DNA from: Novosphingobium album (ex Hu et al. 2023)
Lineage (GTDB): Bacteria; Pseudomonadota; Alphaproteobacteria; Sphingomonadales; Sphingomonadaceae
Assembly: GCF_022832385.1 (NCBI RefSeq)
Contig: NZ_JALHLE010000007.1
Coordinates: 124,001-188,000 of the forward strand
DNA length: 64,000 nucleotides
Direction of reading: 5' to 3'
Position numbers and translations under genes: made by a program. Shown one piece after another: positions 43,925 to 51,995 of this stretch; position 1 is the stretch's first letter, and the number at the start of each line of letters is the position of its first letter. Under the pieces are notes generated by a model. That model saw nothing but the letters and a program-made list of their open reading frames with translations. It was not told where the DNA came from and did no database searches.

Positions 43925-45045
43925 TGGTGACCGCAATGATCCGCCGCTTCCTCCTTTCGCTTGCAGCACTCGCCGCCGCCGTCGCCGCCACCCTTCCGGG
44001 TGCGGCCATGGCCGAGCGCGTGCGCGATCTGGGCCAGTTCCAGGGCGTGCGTTCGAACCAGCTCACCGGCTACGGCATCGTCGTCGGCCTGCCGGGCACG
44101 GGCGACGACAACCTCGAATACCTGACGCAGGCGATGAAGGGCGTCTCGGGCCGCATGGGCCTGACCCTGCCTGCAGGCGTCGCGCCGAACCTGAAGAACG
44201 CGGCGGCTGTCATGATCACCGCTGACCTTCCCGCTTTCGCCAAGCCGGGCCAGCGCATCGACGTGACCGTCTCCACCATTGGCAAGGCCAAGTCGCTCCG
44301 TGGCGGCGCGCTGATCCTGTCTCCGCTCTACGGCGCCGATGGCCAGGTCTACGCGATGGCCCAGGGCAACCTCGCCGTGGGCGGTCTCGGCATCTCCGGG
44401 CGGGACGGCTCCAACCTGACCGTCAACATCCCGACCGTCGGCCGCATCGCCGACGGCGCCAGCGTCGAACGCGCGGTCGCCACCGGTTTCGACAACAACC
44501 CGGTGCTGCGCTGGAACCTGTTCGACGCCGACTTCCTTACTGCCGCGCGCGTCCGCGATGCGATCAACACCCGCCTGCCGGGCACTGCCACCGTCGAGGA
44601 CGGTGTCACGCTGGCCCTGACCCTGCCGCTCGACCCCAACACCCGCGCCAGCGTGATGGCCGCGATCGAGATGATCAATGTCGATCCGGCCGAAACGCCG
44701 GCCCGCGTGATCGTCAACAGCCGCACCGGGACCGTCGTGATCAACTCGGCCGTACGCCTGTCCCCCGCTGCCATCAGCCATGGCAAGCTGACCGTGCGCG
44801 TCGATGAGAACCCGACCGTCGTCCAGCCGGCACCGTTCAGCAGGGGGCAGACCGCGGTCGAACAGAACTCGACGCTGACGGCCGACGAAGAGAAGCGATC
44901 TGTGGCGATGTTCCAGGGCGGCGCTTCGCTGTCCAAGGTGGTTGATGCCCTCAACATGCTGGGCGTCACGCCGTCGGATCTGGTCGCGATCCTCGAGGCA
45001 CTCAAGCAGGCCGGCGCCCTCAAGGCGGAAATGGTGGTGATATGA
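43924..45045 (+). CDS. flgI: P-ring protein FlgI
   Basis: 373-aa periplasmic ring. Signal peptide (MIRRFLLSLAALAAAVAATL, PGAAMA) then RVRDLGQFQGVRSNQLTGYG IVVGLPGTGDD and the conserved KNAAAVMITADLPAFAKPGQ RIDVTVSTIGKAKSLRGGAL. The C-terminus LSKVVDALNMLGVTPSDLVA ILEALKQAGAL is diagnostic. Start 43924 gives overlap with flgH; ATG 43936 is also possible, while the frame beyond 43924 lies inside flgH. FlgA (37832) is its dedicated chaperone. Confidence 0.96.
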   Translation: MVTAMIRRFLLSLAALAAAVAATLPGAAMAERVRDLGQFQGVRSNQLTGYGIVVGLPGTGDDNLEYLTQAMKGVSGRMGLTLPAGVAPNLKNAAAVMITADLPAFAKPGQRIDVTVSTIGKAKSLRGGALILSPLYGADGQVYAMAQGNLAVGGLGISGRDGSNLTVNIPTVGRIADGASVERAVATGFDNNPVLRWNLFDADFLTAARVRDAINTRLPGTATVEDGVTLALTLPLDPNTRASVMAAIEMINVDPAETPARVIVNSRTGTVVINSAVRLSPAAISHGKLTVRVDENPTVVQPAPFSRGQTAVEQNSTLTADEEKRSVAMFQGGASLSKVVDALNMLGVTPSDLVAILEALKQAGALKAEMVVI

Positions 45046-45401
45046 GCACGATCACCAACACTCTCGCGGGCATGAACATGTCCGCCGGCACCACCGACCG
45101 CGAAAAGCTAAAGGCCGTTGCCAAGCAGTTTGAAGCGGTCTTCATGCGTCAGATGCTGTCGGCCGCACGCAAGGCCGACTTCGGCGGCGACAAGCTGTTC
45201 AGCAGCCAAGCGCTCGACACCTTCAACCAGATGCAGGACGAGCATTTCGCCGACGTGACCGCGCAGAGCGGCACGCTCGGCTTTGCGACCATCATCGAGG
45301 CGCAGATGGCGCGGTTCCTGCCCGCGCAGTCCTCAGACCAGACGAGCACCGACGCTGCTGCCACCATCACCGGCACGGCCACCGGAACCGGAGACAGCTA
45401 A
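45042..45401 (+). CDS. flgJ: FlgJ rod-scaffold domain only (no muramidase)
   Basis: 119 aa. Contains the rod-binding domain REKLKAVAKQFEAVFMRQML, SAARKADFGGDKLFSSQALD TFNQMQDEHFADVTAQ and ends in a Ser/Thr/Ala tail. The second domain of enterobacterial FlgJ, a glucosaminidase that drills peptidoglycan, is missing, as in many alphaproteobacteria; the SLT enzyme at 36107 is the likely replacement. ATG overlaps the flgI stop (ATGA). Confidence 0.9.
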   Translation: MSTITNTLAGMNMSAGTTDREKLKAVAKQFEAVFMRQMLSAARKADFGGDKLFSSQALDTFNQMQDEHFADVTAQSGTLGFATIIEAQMARFLPAQSSDQTSTDAAATITGTATGTGDS

Positions 45402-45404
45402 GCC

Positions 45405-46742
45405 ATGGCCGCGGACCTCCTCACAATTGCCAGTTCGGGCGCGCGCGCTGCCAAGGCCGCACTCGACGTCACGGCGAACAACATTTCGAACGCATCGTCG
45501 GAAGGGTATGTTCGCCGCAGCGTCACCGTCACCGAACTGGGCGTCAACTCGGTCAGCACCTCGCCGACCGAAATCAACCTGGCCGGCGTGCGCGTCGCCA
45601 GCGTGGTCCGCAACGCCGATACCTTCCGTCAGTCCGAGGTCCGCCGCACCGGCGCCGACGCCGCGCGCGCGGACGCCGAAGTGCAGGGCCTGGAGAACAT
45701 CGAAGCCGCCGTCGAGCAGACCGGCGTCTACGATTCGATCGTCAACTTCGAGGCAGCCCTTCAGCAGCTGGTCTCCGACCCAACCGACGGCGCCCTTCGC
45801 GCTTCAGTGGTCGAGCAAGGCCGCAGTATGGCCGACACCTTCAATGTCACCGCGTCCAGCCTCCAGGCCGTGGGTGACGGGCTGCGTTTCGAAGCGCAGT
45901 CAGGCGTCGATAGCGTCAACAGCATCACTGCCGAACTGGCCCGCGTGAACCTGCGCCTCGCCCGTTCATCGGATGCGTCGAGCGACCAGACCGCCCTGCT
46001 GGACCAGCGCGATCTGTTGCTGCAAAACCTCAGCGACCAGATGGGCATCTCGACCAGCTTCGGCACGAATGGTGTCGTCACCGTCACGCTGGGCGATTCC
46101 TCGGGCCCGACCCTGGTCACGGGCGGCACCGGCTCGACACTGGCAATGACCACTGCCAGCGACGGAACGATTTCCTTCACCCTGGACAATGCTGCAGCAA
46201 CGATCGATTCAGGGGCCCTGGCTGGCAAGAGCCAGGCCCTGACCCAGCTTGCCACTACAAACGACCAACTCGACGCGCTCGCCGCGAAGATCATCGACAC
46301 CGTCAACGCCGCGCAGGCAAGCGGCGTCGATCTCGATGGCAATACGGGTACGGCGCTGTTCAGCGGCACCGGCGCAGCCGACATGGCCATGATCGCAACC
46401 GGCGGCGACGCGGTCGCCACTGCAGCGGCGGGCAGCGCTGCGAACAGCCGCGACGCGACCAATCTCACCGCGCTCCGCGACGCGCTCAGCTCGGCAGATC
46501 CCGCCGGTGACATGAACACAATTCTGTTCGGCATTTCCAGCGCGGTCGCCGGGCGCACCCTGACGCGCGACGCTCTCGCTTCGATCGCCAGCTCCGCCAA
46601 GGTCGCGCTTCAGGCTCAGGCCGGGGTCGATCTCGATCAGGAAGCCGTACACCTGTTGCGCTACCAGCAGGCATTCCAGGCTTCGGGCCGGGTGATGCAG
46701 GTGGCTTCCGATATCTTCAACACCATCCTAGGCATCAAGTAG
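45405..46742 (+). CDS. flgK: Hook-filament junction protein FlgK
   Basis: 445 aa. ADLLTIASSGARAAKAALDV, TANNISNASSEGYVRRSVTV at the N-terminus; NRQ-type LLDQRDLLLQNLSDQMGIST in the core; and the D0 C-terminus AQAGVDLDQEAVHLLRYQQA, FQASGRVMQVASDIFNTILG. Terminal coiled-coil domains match FlgK; FlgN should chaperone it. Three bases from flgJ and seven from flgL. Confidence 0.95.
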   Translation: MAADLLTIASSGARAAKAALDVTANNISNASSEGYVRRSVTVTELGVNSVSTSPTEINLAGVRVASVVRNADTFRQSEVRRTGADAARADAEVQGLENIEAAVEQTGVYDSIVNFEAALQQLVSDPTDGALRASVVEQGRSMADTFNVTASSLQAVGDGLRFEAQSGVDSVNSITAELARVNLRLARSSDASSDQTALLDQRDLLLQNLSDQMGISTSFGTNGVVTVTLGDSSGPTLVTGGTGSTLAMTTASDGTISFTLDNAAATIDSGALAGKSQALTQLATTNDQLDALAAKIIDTVNAAQASGVDLDGNTGTALFSGTGAADMAMIATGGDAVATAAAGSAANSRDATNLTALRDALSSADPAGDMNTILFGISSAVAGRTLTRDALASIASSAKVALQAQAGVDLDQEAVHLLRYQQAFQASGRVMQVASDIFNTILGIK

Positions 46743-46749
46743 GCTCGCC

Positions 46750-47673
46750 ATGACGATCGTTGCTACCAGTACCAGCGCCTTCTACGAGCGGTCCCGCGCC
46801 AACATGAAGGACCTGCGCCTCAAGGCCGAAAGCCTGCAGGCACAGGTCGGCAGCGGCGAAAAACTGTCACGTTCATCGGACGATCCGGTCGCCGCCGCCC
46901 GGCTGCGCACGCTCTCGAGGCTGGAGAAGCTGGCTACCATCGACACGTCCAACGCCGACCGCGCTTCAGCAGACCTGTCGCTGGCCGACTCGGCCATGTC
47001 GAACATGTCGACAGCCATCATCCGCGCGCAGGAGCTGGCGACCCAGGCCGCCAGCACGACCCTGACCGACGATCAGCGTGCCGGGATCGCCACCGAGCTG
47101 GATGAGATCCAGAAGGATCTGCTGGCTCTCGCCAATTCGCGCGATTCGAACGGCCACGCGCTTTTCGGCGGCGAGAGCTCGGGCAATGCCTACGAGTTCG
47201 ATGCCAGCGGCAACGCGACATATATCGGCACGGGCAACTCGCAGAGCCTGCCGATCGGCGACGGTCAGACAATGGACAGTTCCATGACCGGGCCGCAGAT
47301 CTTCGAATTCACCGACGCCAACGGCAATACGACCGACGTGATGGCGACGATCAAGGCGCTCTCCGAGGCCCTCAAGGGTGGCTCCACCGATCCGACCGGA
47401 TCAGCCAACGACGCGCTGGCATCGCTCAAGTCGGGCCTCGACACGCTGTCCACGGCACAGACGGTGGTCGGCACCCGACTTGCCTGGCTCGATACCGTCG
47501 CGGAGCGGAACACCAACCTGTCTGAACTGCGTGCCAACGAGAAATCCGATCTCGGCGGCGTCGACATGACCGAGGCGATCGCAAGCCTGCAGGAAACTCT
47601 GACCATTCTCCAGGCCAGCCAGGCGAGCTTCACCAAGCTTGCCGGCCTGAGCCTGTTCAACAACCTGAGCTGA
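46750..47673 (+). CDS. flgL: Hook-filament junction protein FlgL
   Basis: 307 aa, flagellin-like ends: STSAFYERSRANMKDLRLKA, ESLQAQVGSGEKLSRSSDDP VAAARLRTL, and C-terminal SDLGGVDMTEAIASLQETLT ILQASQASFTKLAGLSLFNN. The central variable region (FGGESSGNAYEFDASGNATY) is typical. Last gene of the flgB operon; a strong terminator follows 10 bases after the stop. Confidence 0.94.
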   Translation: MTIVATSTSAFYERSRANMKDLRLKAESLQAQVGSGEKLSRSSDDPVAAARLRTLSRLEKLATIDTSNADRASADLSLADSAMSNMSTAIIRAQELATQAASTTLTDDQRAGIATELDEIQKDLLALANSRDSNGHALFGGESSGNAYEFDASGNATYIGTGNSQSLPIGDGQTMDSSMTGPQIFEFTDANGNTTDVMATIKALSEALKGGSTDPTGSANDALASLKSGLDTLSTAQTVVGTRLAWLDTVAERNTNLSELRANEKSDLGGVDMTEAIASLQETLTILQASQASFTKLAGLSLFNNLS

Positions 47674-47682
47674 CACCATTGC

Positions 47683-47713
47683 CCCCGGCCTTCGGCGAGG
47701 CCGGGTTCTTTTT
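47683..47713 (+). terminator. Rho-independent terminator after flgL
   Basis: CCCGGCC (47684-47690) pairs with GGCCGGG (47699-47705) around an 8-base TTCG-type loop, followed by TTCTTTTT. It ends only 18 bases before the motA ATG and so overlaps the space where a motA promoter should be. Confidence 0.85.
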
Positions 47714-47731
47714 CGACGGGGGAAGTTAACC

Positions 47732-48595
47732 ATGTTTGCAATCATCGGCGTCGTCATCCTGCTGGTGATGGTGTTCGGCGGCTTCGCGCTGACCGGCGGT
47801 GCTCTTGGCCCCGTCATGCACGCGATTCCACACGAACTGCTCATCATCGGCGGTGCCGCCGTAGGCGCCATCGTCACGGGCAACTCGATGCATGAGATCA
47901 AGGCGCTCGGCACCGGCTTTGTCCGGGTGTTCAAAGGCCCCAAGCACAACAGGCAGGACCACATCGACGCAATCATCCTGACCACCCGGCTGATGCGCAT
48001 CCTGCGCTCGGAAGGCCCGGTGGCACTGGAAAGCCACGTCAACGATCCCAAGACCTCGTCGCTCTTTGCCGAATTCCCCCGCATCCTTGGCAACGAAGCG
48101 CTGGTCCACCTGATCTGCGACACGCTGACGCTGATCGTGGTTTCGTCGGGCACGCTGGAAGTCCACGCCGTCGAGGACGTCATGGACAATGCCATGAAGA
48201 CCCACTTCCACGAATTGCACGAACCTCAGCACGCGCTCCAGACCCTGGCCGATGCGCTGCCTGCGCTCGGTATCGTCGCGGCTGTTCTGGGCGTCGTGAA
48301 GACCATGGGCTCGATCGACGAGCCGCCGTCGATCCTGGGCGGAATGATCGGTTCGGCGCTTGTCGGCACCTTCATGGGCGTGCTTCTGGCTTACGGGATC
48401 GTCGCGCCGATGGCCGGCCGTCTCAAGCAGGTGAACGAGCAGGACGAGCAGATCTTCCACGCCGTCAAGCAGGTCATCATCGCCTCGCTGCACGGCTGGC
48501 CGCAGCCGCTGGTGGTTGAATCGGCCCGTTCGGGCCTCGGCCACGCGTTCCGCCCCGGCCTGTCCGAACTGCTCGACGCGATGAGAGGCCGCTGA
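47732..48595 (+). CDS. motA: Flagellar stator protein MotA
   Basis: 287-aa inner-membrane proton channel subunit. Four membrane spans: AIIGVVILLVMVFGGFALTG, IPHELLIIGGAAVGAIVTGN, ADALPALGIVAAVLGVVKTM and GMIGSALVGTFMGVLLAYGI. The channel prolines in DALPALGI and AYGIVAPMAGR and the charged cytoplasmic loop (RLMRILRSEGPVALESHVND) that touches FliG are conserved. GGGGAAG ribosome site. Coupled to motB (one-base gap). Confidence 0.95.
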   Translation: MFAIIGVVILLVMVFGGFALTGGALGPVMHAIPHELLIIGGAAVGAIVTGNSMHEIKALGTGFVRVFKGPKHNRQDHIDAIILTTRLMRILRSEGPVALESHVNDPKTSSLFAEFPRILGNEALVHLICDTLTLIVVSSGTLEVHAVEDVMDNAMKTHFHELHEPQHALQTLADALPALGIVAAVLGVVKTMGSIDEPPSILGGMIGSALVGTFMGVLLAYGIVAPMAGRLKQVNEQDEQIFHAVKQVIIASLHGWPQPLVVESARSGLGHAFRPGLSELLDAMRGR

Positions 48596-48596
48596 G

Positions 48597-49436
48597 ATGG
48601 CCGTCAAGCGGGGCAAGAACGAACCGCCCAAACCGATCATCGTCAAGAAGATCACGGTGGTCGCTGCAGGCCACCATGGTGGGGCATGGAAAGTCGCCTA
48701 TGCCGACTTCGTGACGGCCATGATGGCGTTCTTCCTCCTGCTGTGGATTCTCGGCGCGACCACGGAAAAGCAGCGCAAGGGCATTGCCGACTACTTCACG
48801 CCGACGCTGGTCAAGAACAAGGACGCCTCGGCAGGTTCGGGCACCGGCCTGCTGGGCGGATCGTCACTGGTCGATGCCGACGATTACCCGCACCGTGCCG
48901 GGCAGACCGGAACCAAGACGCTCACCATCCCGCGCGACGCCACCGGCGGACCGAAGGAAGGCGGAAGCAAGGTCAAGCGCACCATGCGCGCCAAGGAAGC
49001 GGTCACGAAGAAGCTTGAATCGACCATGCGCCTGCGCCAGCTGGCCAAGCAGGTCCGGCTCGTCGACACCACCCTGGGTGTTCGCATCGACCTGGTGGAC
49101 GACGCCGACTTCTCGATGTTCCGCATGGGCACTACCGTGCTCACCCCCGAGGCCGCCGAACTGATCGGTGCAATCGCCGAGGCGGTGGGTCCCGACGCGG
49201 GCCAGCTCACCATCCGCGGCCATACCGACTCGCTGCCTTACAAAGCGGATGCCCAGGGCAACAACTGGTCACTCTCGGCCGGTCGCGCCGAAACGACCCG
49301 CCAGGCCCTGATGCGTGACGGTATCAGCGAAGACCGGTTCAAGCGCATCGAAGGCGTGGCCGACCGGGAACTGCTGATCCCCGACAACCCGCAGGACCCG
49401 CGCAACCGCCGTATTTCGATCACACTGCTCGACTGA
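48597..49436 (+). CDS. motB: Flagellar stator protein MotB
   Basis: 279 aa. One membrane helix with the proton-carrying aspartate: GAWKVAYADFVTAMMAFFLL LWILG, the proton (not sodium) type. A plug/linker follows and then an OmpA peptidoglycan-binding domain, GQLTIRGHTDSLPYKADAQG, NNWSLSAGRAETTRQALM and DNPQDPRNRRISITLLD. Together with MotA it forms the canonical stator. No chemotaxis genes follow; SnoaL-like genes do. Confidence 0.95.
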   Translation: MAVKRGKNEPPKPIIVKKITVVAAGHHGGAWKVAYADFVTAMMAFFLLLWILGATTEKQRKGIADYFTPTLVKNKDASAGSGTGLLGGSSLVDADDYPHRAGQTGTKTLTIPRDATGGPKEGGSKVKRTMRAKEAVTKKLESTMRLRQLAKQVRLVDTTLGVRIDLVDDADFSMFRMGTTVLTPEAAELIGAIAEAVGPDAGQLTIRGHTDSLPYKADAQGNNWSLSAGRAETTRQALMRDGISEDRFKRIEGVADRELLIPDNPQDPRNRRISITLLD

Positions 49437-49562
49437 CACCCGATCCGCACCGCGCGATGGCCGCAGACAACTGTCTTCGGCTATCGCGGCTGCGATCCGG
49501 GCATGCTTGCCTGCCTGCCCGCTCCGCCGCACCATTGCGCTCAAACGAAAGGGAGAGCGTAC

Positions 49563-49985
49563 ATGGCATTTACCGGACCGGCCGAGGATCGCCTCGCCAT
49601 CCGAGAACTCTACGGCACTTATGCCGACTGCAGCTGGCGCGGTGATCGCGAGCAATGGATTTCCTGCTTCACCAGTGACGGGTGCTGGACCAGCCATCTG
49701 TTCGATGCGACCGGGCACGAAGCCCTGCTCCAGACCTGGGACAGCCTGTGGAAGGACTGGGAAACGGTAGCCTTCCTGGGCGAGATCGGCGCCATGGAGA
49801 TCGAGGGCGATACCGCGCGCGTTCGCTCCTATGCCCGCGAAGTCGTGCTGATGAAGAACGGCAGCCACTTCAAGCTCTGCGGCCACTATGCCGACACGCT
49901 GCGCAAGACAGGCGGCGAATGGAAATTCTCGCGCCGCGAATATACGCAGACCATCGGCGAATTCGACGCGCTGGTCACGGACTGA
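49563..49985 (+). CDS. SnoaL-like (NTF2-fold) protein, single domain
   Basis: 140 aa. Compact alpha+beta cone domain: MAFTGPAEDRLAIRELYGTY, ADCSWRGDREQWISCFTSDG, CWTSHLFDATGHEALLQTW, then a beta sheet (MEIEGDTARVRSYAREVVLM, WKFSRREYTQTI). The family includes ketosteroid isomerase/dehydratase-like enzymes and ring-hydroxylation small subunits; no catalytic pair can be fixed here. The frame is open upstream, but ATG 49563 follows AAAGGGAGAGCG. Five bases before the next gene, which begins with nearly the same words (AFTGPQSDRLAIRELYEGYA). Not a flagellar family. Confidence 0.82.
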   Translation: MAFTGPAEDRLAIRELYGTYADCSWRGDREQWISCFTSDGCWTSHLFDATGHEALLQTWDSLWKDWETVAFLGEIGAMEIEGDTARVRSYAREVVLMKNGSHFKLCGHYADTLRKTGGEWKFSRREYTQTIGEFDALVTD

Positions 49986-49989
49986 ACCA

Positions 49990-50805
49990 GTGGCGTTCAC
50001 CGGCCCCCAATCCGATCGGCTCGCCATCCGCGAACTTTACGAAGGCTACGCCGATGGCGCGGCTCGGATCGACCGCGATGCCTGGCTGGCCGCCTATGCC
50101 GAGGATGCCCAATCGCGTTCGCCCTTTTTCGATATCGCGGGCCTTCCCGCGATCGGCACGATGTTCGACCAGCTCATGGCGGACGTTATCAGCGTCACCA
50201 TCGGCATCCGCCTCGGCGCGCTGGAAATCGAGGGGGACGAAGCGACCGCACGGCTCTACCAGACCGAGAGCCTGCTCTATCCCGACGGCTCCACCTGGGA
50301 ACTGACCGGCCACTACGAGGATATACTGGAACGGCGCGCCGGGCGTTGGTGGCTCGTGGATCGCACGTATCTGCTCGAACGCGAGACCCGTCCCGATCCG
50401 CCCGGTGCGCTATTCGCCGGACCGGCCGCGGAGCGGATGGCCATACGCGAACTGATGGAAGCTTATGCCGATGCGTCTTCACGCATGGACAAGCAGCAAT
50501 GGCTGAACTGCTGGTCGGACGACTGCGTCTGGCACACTTCCACCGGCGAAGTCGCCGGCAAGGCGGCCTTGTCCGAACGCTGGGACCAGATTGCGGAATC
50601 CATGACAGCGCTGGCTTTCTTCGCCATGCCCGGCACCATCCGCGTAACCGGCGACACCGCGACGGCAAGCTGCCATGTTCGCGAAATTGCACGCATTCTC
50701 GGGCAGGTGCGCAAGTTTTCGGCCCGCTATGACGACGAACTCGTCAAACGGGAAGGGCGCTGGCTGTTCAGGCGCCGCACTTACGTGATGAACATCGCGG
50801 AATGA
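49990..50805 (+). CDS. Tandem SnoaL-like (NTF2-fold) protein, two fused domains
   Basis: 271 aa from GTG 49990. Each half has the same opening: AFTGPQSDRLAIRELYEGYA DGAARIDRDAWLAAYAEDA at residue 2 and FAGPAAERMAIRELMEAYAD ASSRMDKQQWLNCWSDDC near residue 135; both end in W-x(4)-R-T/R-Y (WWLVDRTYLLE; WLFRRRTYVMNI). With the preceding gene there are three copies of one domain in a row, so serial duplication followed by fusion is likely. A frame starting at 49888 would overlap the upstream gene and is rejected. Function unknown; ends near the flagellin terminator, convergent with fliC. Confidence 0.8.
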   Translation: MAFTGPQSDRLAIRELYEGYADGAARIDRDAWLAAYAEDAQSRSPFFDIAGLPAIGTMFDQLMADVISVTIGIRLGALEIEGDEATARLYQTESLLYPDGSTWELTGHYEDILERRAGRWWLVDRTYLLERETRPDPPGALFAGPAAERMAIRELMEAYADASSRMDKQQWLNCWSDDCVWHTSTGEVAGKAALSERWDQIAESMTALAFFAMPGTIRVTGDTATASCHVREIARILGQVRKFSARYDDELVKREGRWLFRRRTYVMNIAE

Positions 50806-50823
50806 CGCGTACCCTGCGGACAT

Positions 50824-50861
50824 GAAAAAGGGCCCGGCGGTCTGGGGAACCCACCGGGCCC
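50824..50861 (-). terminator. Rho-independent terminator of the flagellin gene
   Basis: Minus strand: GGGCCCGG and CCGGGCCC form an 8-bp stem with a 16-base loop, followed by TTTTT. It lies 45 bases after the fliC stop and between it and the convergent tandem SnoaL gene. Confidence 0.85.
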
Positions 50862-50905
50862 GAAAACCTGCTTGGTTAGGGCAGGCTGGTTAACTAATTT
50901 TTATA

Positions 50906-51727
50906 TTAGCGCAGCAGCGACAGGACGTTCTGCTGGCTCTGGTTGGCCTGCGAGAGCATCGCGGTCGAAGCCTGCGAGAGGATCTGCGCCTTGGCCATGG
51001 CCGTCGTTTCCGAAGAATAGTCGGCGTCCTCGATCCGCGAACGCGCGTCCGAAAGGTTCGTCACGTTGTTGGTCAGGGTGTTGATAGCCGATTCAAGACG
51101 GTTCTGGCCGGCACCCAGCGAAGCGCGGGTGACGTTCACGTCCGCCAGTGCGAGGTCGACACTGTCGATCGTCGCCGAAGCGGCGGCCGAGGTCGAGACG
51201 TCGAGCGCCGCCGAGGTGATGTTGGTGCCGTCGATCGCGGTCGAGGTCAGCGTGATCTTCTCGCCCGAGTTCGCACCGGTCTGGATGTCGAACGAAACGT
51301 CCGAACCCGAAGTCGAGAACAGCGCGTTGCCGTTGAACTTGGTCTGCGACAGCACGTCACCGATCTGGCTGGTAAGCGCCGAGACTTCCTGCTGCATCGC
51401 CGCGCGGTCGGTGTCCTGGTAGGTACCCGAGGACGACTGGACAGCCAGTTCGCGGACGCGCTGCATCATGTTGGTGACTTCCGACAGAGCGCCGTCGGCG
51501 GTCTGGGCCAGCGAGATACCGTCGTTGGCGTTACGGATACCCTGGCTCATGCCCTTGATTGACGAGGTCATCGAGGTTGCGATGGCGAGGCCGGCGGCGT
51601 CGTCCTTCGAACCGTTAATACGCTTGCCGGTCGACAGGCGCTCCATGACCGTGCTCTGCATCTTGCTCGCGGTGGTCGAGGCGTTCATCGCCTTGATCGC
51701 CGAGATGTTGGTATTGATAACTGACAT
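50906..51727 (-). CDS. fliC: Flagellin
   Basis: 273-aa filament subunit, small like many alphaproteobacterial flagellins. The N-terminal D0/D1 is [53 protein letters not shown]; the C-terminal D1/D0 is [40 protein letters not shown] and [21 protein letters not shown]. The middle D2/D3 region is very short. Only one flagellin gene is in this window. Start 51727 is the standard MSxINTN. Upstream are a sigma28-like promoter and a phased array of TTGCCG motifs. Confidence 0.96.
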   Translation of the reverse strand: MSVINTNISAIKAMNASTTASKMQSTVMERLSTGKRINGSKDDAAGLAIATSMTSSIKGMSQGIRNANDGISLAQTADGALSEVTNMMQRVRELAVQSSSGTYQDTDRAAMQQEVSALTSQIGDVLSQTKFNGNALFSTSGSDVSFDIQTGANSGEKITLTSTAIDGTNITSAALDVSTSAAASATIDSVDLALADVNVTRASLGAGQNRLESAINTLTNNVTNLSDARSRIEDADYSSETTAMAKAQILSQASTAMLSQANQSQQNVLSLLR

Positions 51728-51799
51728 TTCAAAGCTCCCGTTAGGTGTCCCGAGATCCGGGCAACCTGACCGGCCCATCCGGCACGGCTGCCAGCTCAT

Positions 51800-51826
51800 A
51801 GACCGGCAACGGACCGGCAAAATTAA
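51800..51826 (-). promoter_or_regulatory. Sigma28-like promoter of fliC
   Basis: Minus strand TTAATTTT-N11-GCCGGTCT aligns with the sigma28 consensus TAAAGTTT-N11-GCCGATAA at 11 of 16 positions with exact spacing. Transcription would start near 51791, leaving a ~64-base leader before the flagellin ATG. Two CGGCAA motifs of the array lie within it. Confidence 0.5.
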
Positions 51827-51896
51827 GCCGCTTCGTTGCCGGTTTCTTGCCGGAGGCTTGCCGGGTGCCCTGCAACCCCTTGCCGCGTAACGGCAA
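51804..51896. promoter_or_regulatory. Phased array of CGGCAA/TTGCCG motifs between fliC and flbD
   Basis: Seven copies: CGGCAA at 51804, 51815 and 51891; TTGCCG at 51836, 51847, 51858 and 51880. Neighbouring copies start 11 bp apart (or 22, and once 21), so all face nearly the same side of the helix. TTGCCG-CGTAA-CGGCAA at 51880-51896 is a perfect palindrome with a 5-bp spacer. The motif is that seen upstream of flgB. Best reading: cooperative sites for the FlbD-like regulator, controlling fliC and its own gene. Confidence 0.6.
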
Positions 51897-51995
51897 AATT
51901 AGGTGTTAGTACGAGGACTTAAATTTCCGATCTCTTGGCCGTTAACCCTCATAAACACCCTCGGAACTGGTTAATTCCACGGGGGAAATCGAGAC

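Noticed and set aside
51836..51863. CRISPR-like repeats between fliC and flbD
   Set aside because: Units are only 7 bp with 4-bp gaps and both orientations; fits protein-binding sites, not CRISPR.
51942..51956. Possible CtrA site TTAA-N7-AAAC upstream of flbD
   Set aside because: The second half does not match TTAA(C); too weak to claim although CtrA control of flbD is plausible in this group.
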